64,000 nucleotides of DNA from Oscillatoriophycideae cyanobacterium NC_groundwater_1537_Pr4_S-0.65um_50_18 (GCA_016208305.1 JACQYI010000006.1:868001-932000), one strand, 5' to 3'; positions 7,979 through 18,391 are shown, counted from the first letter of the stretch. A program made the numbers and translations. The notes: generated by a model from the letters alone, not told the origin.

Positions 7979-9292
7979 TCAGACAGATGGGCTATGCTCA
8001 ATTATTTTCTCTATTTCAGGCTCTCTTTCTATTCCAGGAAGATGATTTACATCGCTCTCGGTAAAGCTAGGACGAGTAGACTCAATTTTCCCCTGAAGCG
8101 CCATCGTCATGACGCGATAGAGCCGGGCAACTTCATGATCAATGTTGAACTCTTTCCCAACCTTGGCACGGCCTGCTGTACCCATGCGATTGCGGAATTC
8201 AGCGCTAGACAACAGCTTGGCAATGCGATCGCCTAACCCGATCGGGTCTCCAGGCGGCACGAGAAAGCCGCTGATGCCATCTTCAACCAGTTCACTCACG
8301 CCTGCAATTTGAGTCGCCACCACAGGCACGCCTGCTGCCATTGCCTCCATCAGCACGACAGGCACCCCTTCCGCAAAGCTAGACATCACGAAAATGTCCG
8401 TTTGCTGCATGTATTCCCGCACTTCAGCCTGTGACTGGTAGCCAACAAACTTAACGTTCGCTGTTAGCCCTAGCTGCGCTGTCTGCTGCTCTAGCTGGGC
8501 ACGATCGGGCCCATCGCCCACCACCGTCAGGACAATATCAGGGTGCGATCGCTTCAGCGCCACTAGGCTTTCTAGCAAAATTGGCAATCCTTTCACAACT
8601 GCCAATCGCCCCACATAGAGGAGATTTTTGCCCATCCCTTGATGGTTGACCTGCTGGAACAGACTTGGCTCAACCCCGCAGTGAATGATATGCATGCGCT
8701 CCCAGCGAGTAGAAGGCGCAAAAATCATGCCTTGACTGCGGCAGAAATGGCTAATGCAAGACACAAACAGGGCGCGGTTTATTTTCTCACCAATTTGCCA
8801 GCGATGCGGCTCAAAGAAGATAGACGGCCCATGCATGGTGAAGCTGAAGGTAAAGCCACCCAACTCCGCTGCCAGCATGGCAACCGTACAGCTAGAGTCG
8901 GCAAAGTGATTGTGCAGGTGCTGAATTTGTTTTTGACGAATTTGCTGCGCCAAAATTCCCGCTTCCAGGAAATAAAATGCCTGATAGAAAGTGCCTTTTA
9001 GACCTACCTGACGAGTAGACCAGGCCAACTTTATGGCCTTGAGGTAGCGCGCTGGAGAGGCAAGCAACAGCCTTAAGTGAGCCATCAGTAGGGCGATCGG
9101 CTTAACGGGCAAAATGTAGAAAGTGCGATCGCGTTCGGCGGCCTGCTCGACTCCAACAATATGTTCATCGCCCGTTCTGCGAATGGAGAAGGTTTGGACA
9201 TCTACGCCCTGCTTGCGAAACGTAAACACCTCCCGCTGAATGAAAGTGTCCGTGGCTCTGGGATATTCACCCGTTAGGTAAGCAATGCGCAT
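7979..9292 (-). CDS. family 4 glycosyltransferase
   Basis: This 437-residue GT-B enzyme has an N-terminal half beginning MRIAYLTGEYPRATDTFIQR (WcaL/colanic-acid-type) and a C-terminal Glycos_transf_1 domain: NLLYVGRLAVVKGLPILLES, VVGDGPDRAQLEQQ, the acceptor-proximal SSFAEGVPVVLMEAMAAGVP, and GVSELVEDGISGFLVPPGD. The EGVPVVLMEAMA Glu pair typical of retaining GT4 enzymes is present. It probably transfers a sugar in exopolysaccharide or glycolipid synthesis at the cytoplasmic face. GGAG sits six bases before the ATG. It is followed upstream, on the same strand, by an SDR epimerase and a GT2, a likely functional unit. Donor and acceptor cannot be read from the sequence. Confidence 0.88.
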   Translation of the reverse strand: MRIAYLTGEYPRATDTFIQREVFTFRKQGVDVQTFSIRRTGDEHIVGVEQAAERDRTFYILPVKPIALLMAHLRLLLASPARYLKAIKLAWSTRQVGLKGTFYQAFYFLEAGILAQQIRQKQIQHLHNHFADSSCTVAMLAAELGGFTFSFTMHGPSIFFEPHRWQIGEKINRALFVSCISHFCRSQGMIFAPSTRWERMHIIHCGVEPSLFQQVNHQGMGKNLLYVGRLAVVKGLPILLESLVALKRSHPDIVLTVVGDGPDRAQLEQQTAQLGLTANVKFVGYQSQAEVREYMQQTDIFVMSSFAEGVPVVLMEAMAAGVPVVATQIAGVSELVEDGISGFLVPPGDPIGLGDRIAKLLSSAEFRNRMGTAGRAKVGKEFNIDHEVARLYRVMTMALQGKIESTRPSFTESDVNHLPGIEREPEIEKIIEHSPSV

Positions 9293-9354
9293 CGGTAACT
9301 CCTAGATTCGGTCAGGTAAGGGGGCTTTGAGCAAAGATTGATTTGAGCAAAGAT

Positions 9355-10362
9355 TTAACTAGAAACCGCCAACAGATCGGCATCACGATAACTGCGATCG
9401 ATTGCGGCTGTAAAAGAATATTGAGGTTGCCAATGCAGCACTTCTTGGGCATGTGTATTGCTATAGCGGAGTGGCTTAAACCGAGCATGCAGCCTCGCTG
9501 GCACCAATAAACCCGGTATCTTGAGCTTGCCCTGAAACAATAACTGATTGATCTGCGCCAGGGGTTGAGCCAGCCCAAGCAAAAGACCCCAGTGCAACGA
9601 CATCACCCAAGGCGCAGCCTGACTCTGCCGTACTAGAGCCTGAATAAAGGCACTCTGCGTTGGCAGATCGCTATCTACAATGTTGAGGGTCTGACCGATC
9701 GCTCCATCTTGCTCAGCCGCTAAGACGATCGCCGCAGCACAGTTTTCGACGTAGGTTAAGGGCATCTGACTATTGGCTCCGATCTGAAGCCAGAGGCGAT
9801 CGCCTGCATTAATGCCTAAATGAGCGTTCCACAGGTGATCGCGTCCGTAAATCATGCCAGGACGCAGGATGGTCACCTGCCCCGTTTGACCAAATCGTCG
9901 CACCGTCGCTTCTTGAATCAGCTTGGTTTGGGTATAGGCATCGCGCTGAGCTGGATTTTTTTCTAGCGGAGAATCTTCCTGAATTGTCGCGCCATCCGGC
10001 AGATTGAGGTAATCAAACACCGAAAAGGAGCTAATGGCGATCAGCCGAGAAACACCCGCATCTTGCATAGCGCTCAGCAGATTTTCAGTAGCGGTCACGG
10101 TTCCGGCATATTGCGCCTGAAAGTCTCCCTGCAGGGTGGCGGCTAGGTGAATGACCGCATCGACGCCTTGCACCGCATCTGGTAGCGTCTCTCGCTGGAG
10201 TAAATCAACTTGCGCCAACTCTAAAGCCGGATGACTCTGCCAAGGCAAGGGCGAGCGCCCCACTGATCTCACTCCTGCTCGGACGTGATGCCCGCGCCGT
10301 AGCGCCTCTGCCACAACATATTGACCCAGAAAACCGGATGCCCCTGTGATCAGTAGCTTCAT
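9355..10362 (-). CDS. NAD(P)-dependent epimerase/dehydratase (extended SDR)
   Basis: This 335-residue protein has the Rossmann nucleotide-binding motif TGASGFLGQYV (residues 6-16), the DAVIHLAA strand, and a YTQTK (YxxxK) catalytic pair. A serine in ISSFSVFD completes the SDR active site. The extended substrate domain includes TILRPGMIYGRDHLW. The family acts on nucleotide sugars, steroids or dihydroflavonols. Being flanked by two glycosyltransferases suggests a sugar substrate, but that is inference. A purine-rich GGGAG lies very close to the ATG. Confidence 0.82.
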   Translation of the reverse strand: MKLLITGASGFLGQYVVAEALRRGHHVRAGVRSVGRSPLPWQSHPALELAQVDLLQRETLPDAVQGVDAVIHLAATLQGDFQAQYAGTVTATENLLSAMQDAGVSRLIAISSFSVFDYLNLPDGATIQEDSPLEKNPAQRDAYTQTKLIQEATVRRFGQTGQVTILRPGMIYGRDHLWNAHLGINAGDRLWLQIGANSQMPLTYVENCAAAIVLAAEQDGAIGQTLNIVDSDLPTQSAFIQALVRQSQAAPWVMSLHWGLLLGLAQPLAQINQLLFQGKLKIPGLLVPARLHARFKPLRYSNTHAQEVLHWQPQYSFTAAIDRSYRDADLLAVSS

Positions 10363-10417
10363 GCTCCCTTTGCTCCTTTATGGCAGGTATAGCTGTAGAC
10401 AGCGAGGTTAGGACAAA

Positions 10418-10458
10418 GGCATGTTGGGTGGCGCGCTTCGCGCGCCACCCAACATGCC
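10418..10458. repeat. perfect hairpin, constant-tip family, copy 2
   Basis: Arms 10418-10436 and 10440-10458 form 19 perfect base pairs around a TTC loop. It is followed by TAGTAAAGTGGCTACGG (10461-10477), which also follows copy 3 at 56159. ACAAAGGC (10413-10420) and GCCTTTGT (10482-10489) form an outer inverted repeat. It fills much of the 213-bp gap between the SDR and GT2 genes. Confidence 0.75.
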
Positions 10459-10575
10459 CCTAGTAAAGTGGCTACGGCTACGCCTTTGTAGTACGCTCTA
10501 GCGCTGTCGCTGAATTTTGGATAGATGTGAGGCACGCGGCTAATCGGAACGGCTAGGAGATAAGCGACTGCGATA

Positions 10576-11592
10576 TTAGGGGCTAGCATTTGCGCTGGGT
10601 ACCTTGTATTCAATCAGCGTGGCTTGCTTTCCCTGCCAACGCGTTAACCAATATTTCACTTGACCGATCGCCTCAGGTAGCTTGCCCAAAATGCAATAGA
10701 CCGCATAAAGTCGCGCATCGGCGGCAGAATCGCCAAAGCTGCGGCGATATTTGTAGACCCGCCACACTAAAAGGGGATACAGCAGAAATGCCAACAGACT
10801 TAGCCCAGACGTGAACCAGGCAAGACCGAGTGCAGCGATCGGCACCGCTAGACCCCAAAGCCAGCGATTGCGGCTTTCTTTGACCATGTAGCGTTCTGGC
10901 AAATTGCCGTGGAGAGCAGCACCCTCCGCCATTGCCCAACCGCCCCGGAGCGATCGCTTCCACCACTGGCCAAATTGAAACATGGCTGCATCGTGATAGG
11001 TCATGTCGGCATCAATCCGGTAAATCTTCCAGCCGCGCTGTCGTAGCCGCACGCACATTTCCGGCTCTTCGCCGCCAATCAAGGTTGGGGTATAGCCATT
11101 GACTTCACGAATAGCGCTCACCCGCATCAGGGCATCCCCCCCGCAAGCCTTAGCCTCTCCGACGGGTGTGTTCCACTCCATATCGGCTATTCGGTTATAG
11201 GGCGAAGCTTCTGGAAATCGTTCGCGCCGTCGCCCACAGACAATCGCCAATTTTTCATCGGTGGCGATCGCCTGCAAAGCCTGCTCAATCCAGCCGGGAC
11301 ATAGCTCACAGTCCCCATCGATGAACTGGACATATTGAATCTCAGGAAAATTCTCAATCAGGTAAGAAAAGCCAGTATTACGCCCACGCGCCATCGTAAA
11401 GGGTACAGACATATCCAAATCGATGACCTTTACGCCTAGATCCTGCGCTGCTGCAACGCTACCGTCGGTCGAGCCAGAATCAACATAGACGATCGGCATG
11501 CCTTCAGGAAGCTGAGCAATGAGGGACTTGAGGCAACGAATTAGTCGATCGCCTTCGTTTCGCCCAATGGTGACTACGCCAATACTACTCAT
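10576..11592 (-). CDS. family 2 glycosyltransferase with C-terminal membrane segments
   Basis: This 338-residue GT-A enzyme begins IGVVTIGRNEGDRLIRCLKS, has the nucleotide-binding VYVDSGSTDGS and the metal-binding QFIDGDCEL (DxD-type, about residue 92). GGEEPEMCVRLRQRGW matches the usual ED acceptor-site motif. Two hydrophobic helices near residues 245-285 (WGLAVPIAALGLAWFTSG and the following LLAFLLYPLLVW) anchor it to the membrane. It likely adds sugars in polysaccharide assembly. It is the first gene of the SDR/GT4 group on this strand. The start is ATG. Confidence 0.88.
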   Translation of the reverse strand: MSSIGVVTIGRNEGDRLIRCLKSLIAQLPEGMPIVYVDSGSTDGSVAAAQDLGVKVIDLDMSVPFTMARGRNTGFSYLIENFPEIQYVQFIDGDCELCPGWIEQALQAIATDEKLAIVCGRRRERFPEASPYNRIADMEWNTPVGEAKACGGDALMRVSAIREVNGYTPTLIGGEEPEMCVRLRQRGWKIYRIDADMTYHDAAMFQFGQWWKRSLRGGWAMAEGAALHGNLPERYMVKESRNRWLWGLAVPIAALGLAWFTSGLSLLAFLLYPLLVWRVYKYRRSFGDSAADARLYAVYCILGKLPEAIGQVKYWLTRWQGKQATLIEYKVPSANASP

Positions 11593-11733
11593 GCATCTAT
11601 AAAAAGTTACTTAGTTTGTAGAGTGACTCAATTGATGAAGTTGCTTCGAGGTTAAGTGACTCAGGGCTGATCACACAAAAATCAAGGCAGCAGAATCAAG
11701 GCAAAAAATGGGCAGTAGAACGTCCTTGTAATT

Positions 11734-12045
11734 TTAAGCGGCTTTACAGCAGGTCATCGCGACTCCGCTCCCAATCCTTGCCGATTCCTTAAAAATGCCC
11801 AGAGGATTTGTGAAGTTTGGGTGGGGTTCTCCCGTAGTTGACTCACCAAAAGCATAAAAACGAACATTCTCGTACCGAAGGATCTGCACAGAAATAACTT
11901 GAAGTCCTTTTTTAAAGGCATGATTTGAAAATATGCCTTGAATGTGGCTGTACTCACAGTCGTTGAGACAAGGACAGTTCTGAAATAATCTGAAATAATT
12001 TGGCTCATCCTCTGAGTTCATCCACCCGGAGGAAGCTAGGGTCAC
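11734..12045 (-). CDS. hypothetical small protein (uncertain)
   Basis: This 103-codon frame sits in the otherwise empty 540-bp gap between divergent genes. Its composition is varied and not obviously low-complexity (NCPCLNDCEYSHIQGIFSN, RYENVRFYAFGE), with several Cys residues, but I recognise no family. A second frame (11754-12008) overlaps it, so at most one is real. There is no clear ribosome binding site. It could be spurious. Confidence 0.25.
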   Translation of the reverse strand: MTLASSGWMNSEDEPNYFRLFQNCPCLNDCEYSHIQGIFSNHAFKKGLQVISVQILRYENVRFYAFGESTTGEPHPNFTNPLGIFKESARIGSGVAMTCCKAA

Positions 12046-12134
12046 TCTTTCTAGGAGATTTTATAAGCAATTGGGTTCTGAAGAAAGTTATGACGATCGC
12101 TTTAGACTCTGAACTGATAAAAACAACTGTTTAG

Positions 12135-14399
12135 TTGAGGCGAATGCAGAAACCCCTGGGACGACATATTTGGGTTATAGGTGCGATCGCCTTCGCCTAC
12201 TTTTTGGCTGCAAAACTTTCTCTGCTCAGTCTCAATCTAGGCGTTGAAGCCTCACCGCTTTGGCCTCCTGCGGGCATTGCGGTGGCTGTGTTGCTTTGGC
12301 GCATCCGATGGGCATGGGTTGGCATTGTGTTAGGTAGCCTCTGGGTCAATTATGCGATTCATGCCCCTTGGCTACTGGCCGTAAGCGATACGGTAGGTGA
12401 CACATCACAAGCGCTGCTAGGGGCTTTTTTGCTGCAAAAGATCGGCTTTCGCAACGCAATGGATCGGCTGCGAGATGTGCTGAGCTTTGTGGGGCTGGTA
12501 GTTTTAGCGGTGCCGCTTGCCGGAGCCACGATGAGTACCCTACTGGCTTATGGCACAGGACAGATGGGTTGGAGTCAGGTGCCTCATAACTGGGGAACGC
12601 TCTGGATCGGAGACGGCATGGGCGTTTTAGTGCTGACTCCCCTGCTGTTGGATTGGCAGGTAAGCGGGCAAATTAGCAGGCAGATACATAGGGGCAGGAA
12701 ACCCTGGCAGACGCAATTCTCCTTTTCTGGCCCCTCCGATAGGCTGGCACAGCGCAACGGGGAAAAACTGCTGGTCTTAGGGTTGCTCATCGTGCTGAGT
12801 GGCGTGATTTTCTACAGCAAAGTTCCGCTTCAGATCGCCCTATACCCCCTGGAATATCTATCCTTTCCCTTTGCCATTTGGGCTGCTCTAAGGTTTGGGC
12901 TACCGGACGCTGCCTTGGCTAGCTTTGTGCTATCAGCGATCGCCATTAGCGGCACAGCGCTGGGGCGAGGGCCATTTGCCGTCATGCCTGCCGATGCCGG
13001 ACAGGAGGTGCTGCTGCTGCAAGCCTTTACAGGCGTGATCACCATGACGACGCTTATTATCGCTGCTGTCAAAGCTGAGAGCCGTCGCTCTGAAGCCCGC
13101 ATCCTCCTGATAGCAGAGCGCAATCGTTTGCTGAGCGAAATTTCTCTAAGAATTCGGCAGTCTTTAGATCTAGACACCATTCTGAATACTACCGTGGCGG
13201 AAGTGAGGCAGTTTTTGCAGGCCGATCGCGTGTTTATTACCCAATTTAATGCAGAGGGGCAGGGCAGAATTGTGGCAGAGTCGGTCGGGGCAGGCTGGGA
13301 TTCTCTGTTGGGGTGGCAGGTGGCAGATGCGGCAGTGCAGCAAGAAATTGCTGCGATATTTGCCCACCAAAGCATCAAGGTGATTAACGATACGGCGCAG
13401 GCGACGCGATCGCCCTTCATCGAGCAGTATCACAACCGCTACCAGGTCAAAGCGGGCATGGGGGTGCCGATCGTCATTGAAGCCCCAGAAGCCAATCCTT
13501 TCTTTGGTGTTTTAGTCGTTAACCAATGTTCGGCTCCGCGCCAGTGGCAACCCCTCGAAACTGAGTTGATGCAGCAGCTGAGCACCCATGTGGCGATCGC
13601 CATTCAGCAATCTCAGCTCTATCAGCAGGTGCAGCACCTCAACACCAATTTAGAGCAGCAGGTGGCAGAACGCACCGTTCAGCTTCAGGACAGCCTAGCA
13701 AAGTTGCAGGGCATGAATCAGTTTCGCGACATGCTGATTCATGCGATCGCTCACGATCTGCGCACTACCGTTATGGGGACGTTAATGATCCTGAACAATC
13801 TTAAAAAGCAGCCTGGTGAGGAAATTGCCTTGGCTCGCAGACTGCTAGAGCGCATGACCTGCTCTGGCGAAGTGCAGCTCAACAAGCTCAATCAGCTCTT
13901 AGAAGTCTACAACTATGAAACCGCAGAGGTGAAGCTCTATCGCCAAACCACTGCGATCGCGTCAGTGCTACCCAATGTGATAGACAACCTACAGGAGGCA
14001 CTCGCGCAAAATCAAGTCACGTTAGAGAATCACATCTCAGATGATTTGCCTCCGGTATGGATCGATCGATCGCAAATTCAGCAGGTGTTTTTGCATTTGG
14101 TCAGCAACGCCATTAAGCACAACCCGCCTGGCATTACTATCCTCTTGCGTGCTGAAGTCGAGGCAGGTCAACTACGATGCAGCGTAGAAGACAATGGGCA
14201 AGGCATTGCGTCAAGCCAGTGCGATCGCTTGTTTAACCTCAGAATTGCTAACCCTGAAGATCACCAGCTTATGGGGCTTTGTCTAGGGCTATATCTCTGT
14301 CAGCATATTATCTCGGCGCATGGTGGGGCGATCGGGGTCAACAGCGTTCCCTGCCAAGGCTCTCAGTTTTGGTTTGTGCTACCTTTTGCAACAGAGTAG
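12135..14399 (+). CDS. MASE1-GAF membrane sensor histidine kinase
   Basis: This 754-residue protein starts with a MASE1 integral-membrane sensor domain of about eight helices (residues 8-300, signature NLGVEASPLWPPAGIAVAVL). A GAF domain follows (about 320-485, LDTILNTTVAEVRQFLQADR). A short coiled coil leads to HisKA, with His near residue 540 (HAIAHDLRTTVMGTLM). The catalytic domain has HLVSNAIKHNPPG (N box), VEDNGQGIAS (G1) and GLCLGLYLCQHII (G2, with Cys in place of one Gly). The signal for MASE1 is unknown. The first codon is TTG; an ATG three codons in is an equally good start. No response regulator is adjacent. Confidence 0.85.
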   Translation: MRRMQKPLGRHIWVIGAIAFAYFLAAKLSLLSLNLGVEASPLWPPAGIAVAVLLWRIRWAWVGIVLGSLWVNYAIHAPWLLAVSDTVGDTSQALLGAFLLQKIGFRNAMDRLRDVLSFVGLVVLAVPLAGATMSTLLAYGTGQMGWSQVPHNWGTLWIGDGMGVLVLTPLLLDWQVSGQISRQIHRGRKPWQTQFSFSGPSDRLAQRNGEKLLVLGLLIVLSGVIFYSKVPLQIALYPLEYLSFPFAIWAALRFGLPDAALASFVLSAIAISGTALGRGPFAVMPADAGQEVLLLQAFTGVITMTTLIIAAVKAESRRSEARILLIAERNRLLSEISLRIRQSLDLDTILNTTVAEVRQFLQADRVFITQFNAEGQGRIVAESVGAGWDSLLGWQVADAAVQQEIAAIFAHQSIKVINDTAQATRSPFIEQYHNRYQVKAGMGVPIVIEAPEANPFFGVLVVNQCSAPRQWQPLETELMQQLSTHVAIAIQQSQLYQQVQHLNTNLEQQVAERTVQLQDSLAKLQGMNQFRDMLIHAIAHDLRTTVMGTLMILNNLKKQPGEEIALARRLLERMTCSGEVQLNKLNQLLEVYNYETAEVKLYRQTTAIASVLPNVIDNLQEALAQNQVTLENHISDDLPPVWIDRSQIQQVFLHLVSNAIKHNPPGITILLRAEVEAGQLRCSVEDNGQGIASSQCDRLFNLRIANPEDHQLMGLCLGLYLCQHIISAHGGAIGVNSVPCQGSQFWFVLPFATE

Positions 14400-14434
14400 G
14401 ATTGTGGCCTCATCCAATCTATAGGGCAAGAGGT

Positions 14435-15088
14435 TTATTTTTTTGCATTAAATTGCAGGCTTTCTAGAATCACCGTCGATCGCGGCTCAAAAGCATTGCG
14501 GTAGTCAGCCGGATAGTGGGTAAAAGCGTAAAAGGCTGCGCCATCCTGCTCACCAATATAAATGGAACCCATAAAGGTTTGATCTGGGGCACGCTGTTGG
14601 TAAATCAGCTTTTCTTTTGCCCAGGCATAGCTAACGATATCGGTGCGATCGACCAACTCCCAGCCGTTACTCGCCAGCAGGCCACCGTCTCCCACCAACC
14701 GATCCTGCATGTCCGCAACGCTAATATTTTGTGTCGGCAAAAAGATATGAATATAGGCTTCGTCGTTTCTCACGCCCCTAGGGCTGTAGTAAAACCGCAC
14801 GCCTGTGCCCTCTTCAGAAGACCCAACTTCGTTGGTAAAGTCTTTGATCGGAACATAGGTGGTAAAAGGCAAGGGCGATTGAGCAAACAGCTTCAGCTCA
14901 ATTTCTGTGACCTTGCCTTCGACATTGACAGGCAAAATTCGAGAGTTGGGTCGGTCGTCTGTCTGGGCTACAACCGCGTTAGAGGCGATCGGTGAAGGGC
15001 GAGATTCTATTTGCCAAGAGCGCGTACAGGCTGGCAACATAGCCAGCCCCAATACCATTAGCAGATCAGCCACCCTTCGCAATTTCAT
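14435..15088 (-). CDS. putative lipoprotein of unknown function
   Basis: This 217-residue protein begins MKLRRVADLLMVLGLAMLPA followed by Cys: a positively charged n-region, a hydrophobic core and an LPAC lipobox, so it is probably lipidated and membrane-anchored on the periplasmic side. The mature part is mixed alpha/beta without a family I recognise. It lies downstream of leuS on the same strand, separated by about 70 bp. Confidence 0.65.
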   Translation of the reverse strand: MKLRRVADLLMVLGLAMLPACTRSWQIESRPSPIASNAVVAQTDDRPNSRILPVNVEGKVTEIELKLFAQSPLPFTTYVPIKDFTNEVGSSEEGTGVRFYYSPRGVRNDEAYIHIFLPTQNISVADMQDRLVGDGGLLASNGWELVDRTDIVSYAWAKEKLIYQQRAPDQTFMGSIYIGEQDGAAFYAFTHYPADYRNAFEPRSTVILESLQFNAKK

Positions 15089-15123
15089 CTCACCCTTTTT
15101 AACCCACGCAGATCACTTTTACA

Positions 15124-15172
15124 GTTAGCTAATCTACAGTTAGCTAATCACAAAAGTTAGCTAATCACAAAG
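15124..15172. repeat. three short direct repeats at the 3' end of leuS
   Basis: GTTAGCTAATC occurs three times (about 15124, 15139 and 15156). The last copy carries the final codons and stop of leuS (V-I-S-stop on the minus strand). It looks like local slippage that copied the gene end. Confidence 0.6.
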
Positions 15173-17739
15173 TTCACCAACTTTCCAGGGACAACAATCA
15201 CCTTTTTGATCTCTTTGTCTGCAATATAGCGCTGCGCCAGCTCTGACTCACGGGCAAGCTGCTCTAGCGCTGCGCGATCGGCCTGAGCCGGAACCTGGAT
15301 CGTGCCCCGCGTTTTGCCCATGACTTGAATCACCAGCGAAATTTCATCCACCACTAGAGCAGCGCGATCGAGCTGACACCAGGCTTGGGTGTGAATCGAG
15401 TCGGCGTGACCTAAGCCATGCCACAGCTCTTCGGTGATGTGGGGCGCAAACGGAGCCAGCAGCTTTAGCAGGGTATCAATGCCCTCAGCATAGACAGGCG
15501 AATCCTTACAGGTAGCATCACCTAAGGCATTGCTCAGCTTCATCACCTCCGAAATGGCCGTGTTGAACTGATAGTCGCCCTCTAAATCTTCACTGACCGC
15601 CTGAATCGCCAAGTGGATCGATCGCCGGAGATCTTTCTCTGTCTTCGTCAACGCCTGGAGCGATCCTGGCGTTTGGCGCTGAGCGGCTGTTTGGCTCTCG
15701 GCAAATTCTGACACCAGTCGCCATACTCGGTTCAAGAAACGGAATTGCCCTTCTACATCAGCATCATCCCACTCCAGATCCTTTTCGGGGGGTGCTTTGA
15801 ACAAAATAAACATCCGCGCTGTGTCAGCACCCTGCTTGCCCAGCACATCCTTCGGATCGATGCCGTTGTATTTAGACTTCGACATTTTTTCGTAGAAGAC
15901 CTCTAGCACTTCACCCGTCTCAGGATCGCGAGGGTCAGCCGGATCAAGCTGCTGCGGCGGCACATACTTTCCGGTAGTCGGATTTTTGTAGGCTGCTGCC
16001 TGCACCATCCCCTGAGTCAACAAGCGGCTAAAGGGTTCATCGAAGTTTAGCAAGCCGCGATCGCGCAACACCTTCGTAAAAAAGCGCGAATACAGCAGGT
16101 GCAAAATCGCATGTTCAATGCCGCCCACATACTGATCTACAGGCATCCAGTCATTGGCCTTTTCAGGATCAAACGCCTGCTTATCGTTGCGAGCATCGGG
16201 ATAGCGCAGGTAGTACCACGACGAACACATAAATGTGTCCATCGTGTCGGTTTCGCGACGTGCCGGAGTGCCGCAGGTGGGGCAAGGCACATTAATCCAA
16301 GAGTCTAGCTTGGACAGAGGCGAAGCCCCTCGACCCGAAAACTCTACCTCTTCAGGCAACAAGACAGGCAAATCGGAATCTGGAACAGGCACCGTACCGC
16401 AGTCGGGACAGTGGATCACCGGAATCGGCGAACCCCAATAGCGCTGCCGCGAAATCAGCCAATCTCGCAGACGGTAGTTGACCGTACCCACGCCCTTACC
16501 GTTGGCTTCTAGCCATTTGACCGCTGCCTCGACGCTCTGCCCTGCGCCTTTACCCGCCGCAACGCCATCTAGAGGCCCCGAATTGACCATGAAGCCTTCA
16601 TCAGCGTAAGCAACTTTCATCGTCTCGGCATCTAGCACCTGATCAGGAGGCTGCACGACTACTTTAATCGGCAGACTGTATTTCTTGGCGAACTCAAAGT
16701 CGCGCAGATCATGCGCCGGAACTGCCATAATTGCGCCTGTGCCGTAGCCCATCAACACATAGTCAGCAATCCAGACCGGAATTTTTTCGCCATTGACAGG
16801 ATTCAGCGCATAGCTGCCCGTCCAGACTCCGGTTTTCTCTTTGTCTTCAGCCGTGCGATCGATCTCACTCTTTCCAGCTGCTGACGCTTGGTAGCGGGCG
16901 ATCGCCTCTGCCTGTTCGGGAGTCGTCAACTGTGACACGAGCGGATGCTCCGGCGACAGCACCATAAAGGTCGCGCCCCAGAGCGTGTCTGGGCGGGTGG
17001 TAAAAACGGGCAGATCTTCCTCAGTTTCGGTTTGAAAGATGACCTGTGCCCCGATCGATTTGCCGATCCAGTTTTCCTGCATCAGCTTGACGCGCTCTGG
17101 CCAGCCCTCTAACTTGTCCAAATCGGTCAAGAGTTGCTCAGCATAGTCCGTAATCTTGAGGAACCACTGCCGCAGCAAGCGCCGCTCTACTAGCGCCCCC
17201 GATCGCCAAGATTTTCCTTGACTATCGACCTGCTCGTTGGCCAACACCGTCTGGTCGATCGGGTCCCAATTAACCGTAGCTTCTTTCTGGTACGCCAATC
17301 CTGCCTTGAAGAACTCCAAAAAGAGCCATTGCGTCCAGTGATAGTAATCGGGCGAACAGGTCGCTACCTCCCGCGTCCAGTCAATCGACAGCCCAAGCTG
17401 CTTGAGCTGGTTCCGCATCTGCTCAATATTCTGCTGCGTCCATTTAGCTGGAGGAATGCCGCGCTCGATCGCCGCATTCTCGGCAGGCAGGCCAAAGGCA
17501 TCCCAGCCCATAGGGTGCAACACCCGATAGCCCTGCATCCGCTTGTGGCGGGCGATCACATCCGTAATGGTGTAATTACGAACATGCCCCATGTGCAGAT
17601 TGCCAGAGGGATAAGGAAACATCGAAACCGCATAGTATTTCGGCAGATCGCTGTTTTCAGGCGCTAGGTCTAGCCCCTGATCTGCCCAAACTTGCTGCCA
17701 CTTTTCCTCGATCGCTGCCGGGTTGTAACGGGACTCCAC
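15157..17739 (-). CDS. leuS: leucyl-tRNA synthetase
   Basis: This 860-residue class I aminoacyl-tRNA synthetase charges tRNA-Leu. The HIGH-type motif is HMGH in [18 protein letters not shown] (about residues 49-52), and the KMSKS loop is [13 protein letters not shown] (about 617). The zinc-type [16 protein letters not shown] and the editing-domain [14 protein letters not shown] and [12 protein letters not shown] are present, with the tRNA-binding and C-terminal domains ending GKLVNFVIS. Length is normal for bacteria. The start is GTG with AGGAG six bases upstream. Confidence 0.98.
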   Translation of the reverse strand: MESRYNPAAIEEKWQQVWADQGLDLAPENSDLPKYYAVSMFPYPSGNLHMGHVRNYTITDVIARHKRMQGYRVLHPMGWDAFGLPAENAAIERGIPPAKWTQQNIEQMRNQLKQLGLSIDWTREVATCSPDYYHWTQWLFLEFFKAGLAYQKEATVNWDPIDQTVLANEQVDSQGKSWRSGALVERRLLRQWFLKITDYAEQLLTDLDKLEGWPERVKLMQENWIGKSIGAQVIFQTETEEDLPVFTTRPDTLWGATFMVLSPEHPLVSQLTTPEQAEAIARYQASAAGKSEIDRTAEDKEKTGVWTGSYALNPVNGEKIPVWIADYVLMGYGTGAIMAVPAHDLRDFEFAKKYSLPIKVVVQPPDQVLDAETMKVAYADEGFMVNSGPLDGVAAGKGAGQSVEAAVKWLEANGKGVGTVNYRLRDWLISRQRYWGSPIPVIHCPDCGTVPVPDSDLPVLLPEEVEFSGRGASPLSKLDSWINVPCPTCGTPARRETDTMDTFMCSSWYYLRYPDARNDKQAFDPEKANDWMPVDQYVGGIEHAILHLLYSRFFTKVLRDRGLLNFDEPFSRLLTQGMVQAAAYKNPTTGKYVPPQQLDPADPRDPETGEVLEVFYEKMSKSKYNGIDPKDVLGKQGADTARMFILFKAPPEKDLEWDDADVEGQFRFLNRVWRLVSEFAESQTAAQRQTPGSLQALTKTEKDLRRSIHLAIQAVSEDLEGDYQFNTAISEVMKLSNALGDATCKDSPVYAEGIDTLLKLLAPFAPHITEELWHGLGHADSIHTQAWCQLDRAALVVDEISLVIQVMGKTRGTIQVPAQADRAALEQLARESELAQRYIADKEIKKVIVVPGKLVNFVIS

Positions 17740-17913
17740 GGACTACTCCTAACTGAATAACGGGGGATTAATAACTTCACTCCATTCTAGAGGGATGCCG
17801 GAGGGATGGAGGATGTCAGACTAAAGATTGAAGATTAGATTATCCGCTGAGGCGCATCTTAATAAATAATTTTCATGGAGCAGTGTCCAAGAAGATTTAT
17901 AGAAAGGCTGGTC

Positions 17914-18321
17914 ATGGCTGAACCCGTCAAAGTTTTTGTATACGGAACCTTGAAACCTGGAGAATGCAACTATGCATCCTATTGTGCAGACTCTGTGATC
18001 GAAGTGCAGGCAGCCGTCACCTATGGCGAACTGTTTGATCTGCCATTTGACTATCCTGCCATGACAGAAGGCGATCGCCCGGTGCATGGCTATCTGCTCT
18101 GCTTCCCCAACCCCACAATTCTGAGCGACCTAGATGAACTAGAGGACTACAGTCCCGATCGTCTTGAGGAACAAAATGAGTATTATCGGCAAGAGCTAGA
18201 GGTATTTAGCCCTGAAGGAAAATCTTTGGGCGATGCCTGGGTCTACCTCATGAGTGCCGAACGGGCGATCGGCATGGGTGGTATTTTGCTGCCGGACGGC
18301 AAATGGACGGGAGCGGTCTAG
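17914..18321 (+). CDS. gamma-glutamylcyclotransferase-like (GGCT/AIG2) protein
   Basis: The 135-residue form starting at ATG 17914 (MAEPVKVFVYGTLKPGECNY) is preferred to the in-frame ATG at 17875, because GAAAGG precedes it at a good distance and the fold starts at once. VFVYGTLKPG is the GGCT signature loop. The conserved acidic residue is in CFPNPTILSDLDELEDY, and the barrel closes with GDAWVYLMS. The family includes glutathione- and gamma-glutamylamine-degrading enzymes. The substrate here is unknown. Confidence 0.85.
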   Translation: MAEPVKVFVYGTLKPGECNYASYCADSVIEVQAAVTYGELFDLPFDYPAMTEGDRPVHGYLLCFPNPTILSDLDELEDYSPDRLEEQNEYYRQELEVFSPEGKSLGDAWVYLMSAERAIGMGGILLPDGKWTGAV

Positions 18322-18391
18322 TCCTGAGTACACAAACGGTAGGCCAAAAGGGTCAGCGTAGAGCGCTCAATAAACAGCAGCTCAATAAACG

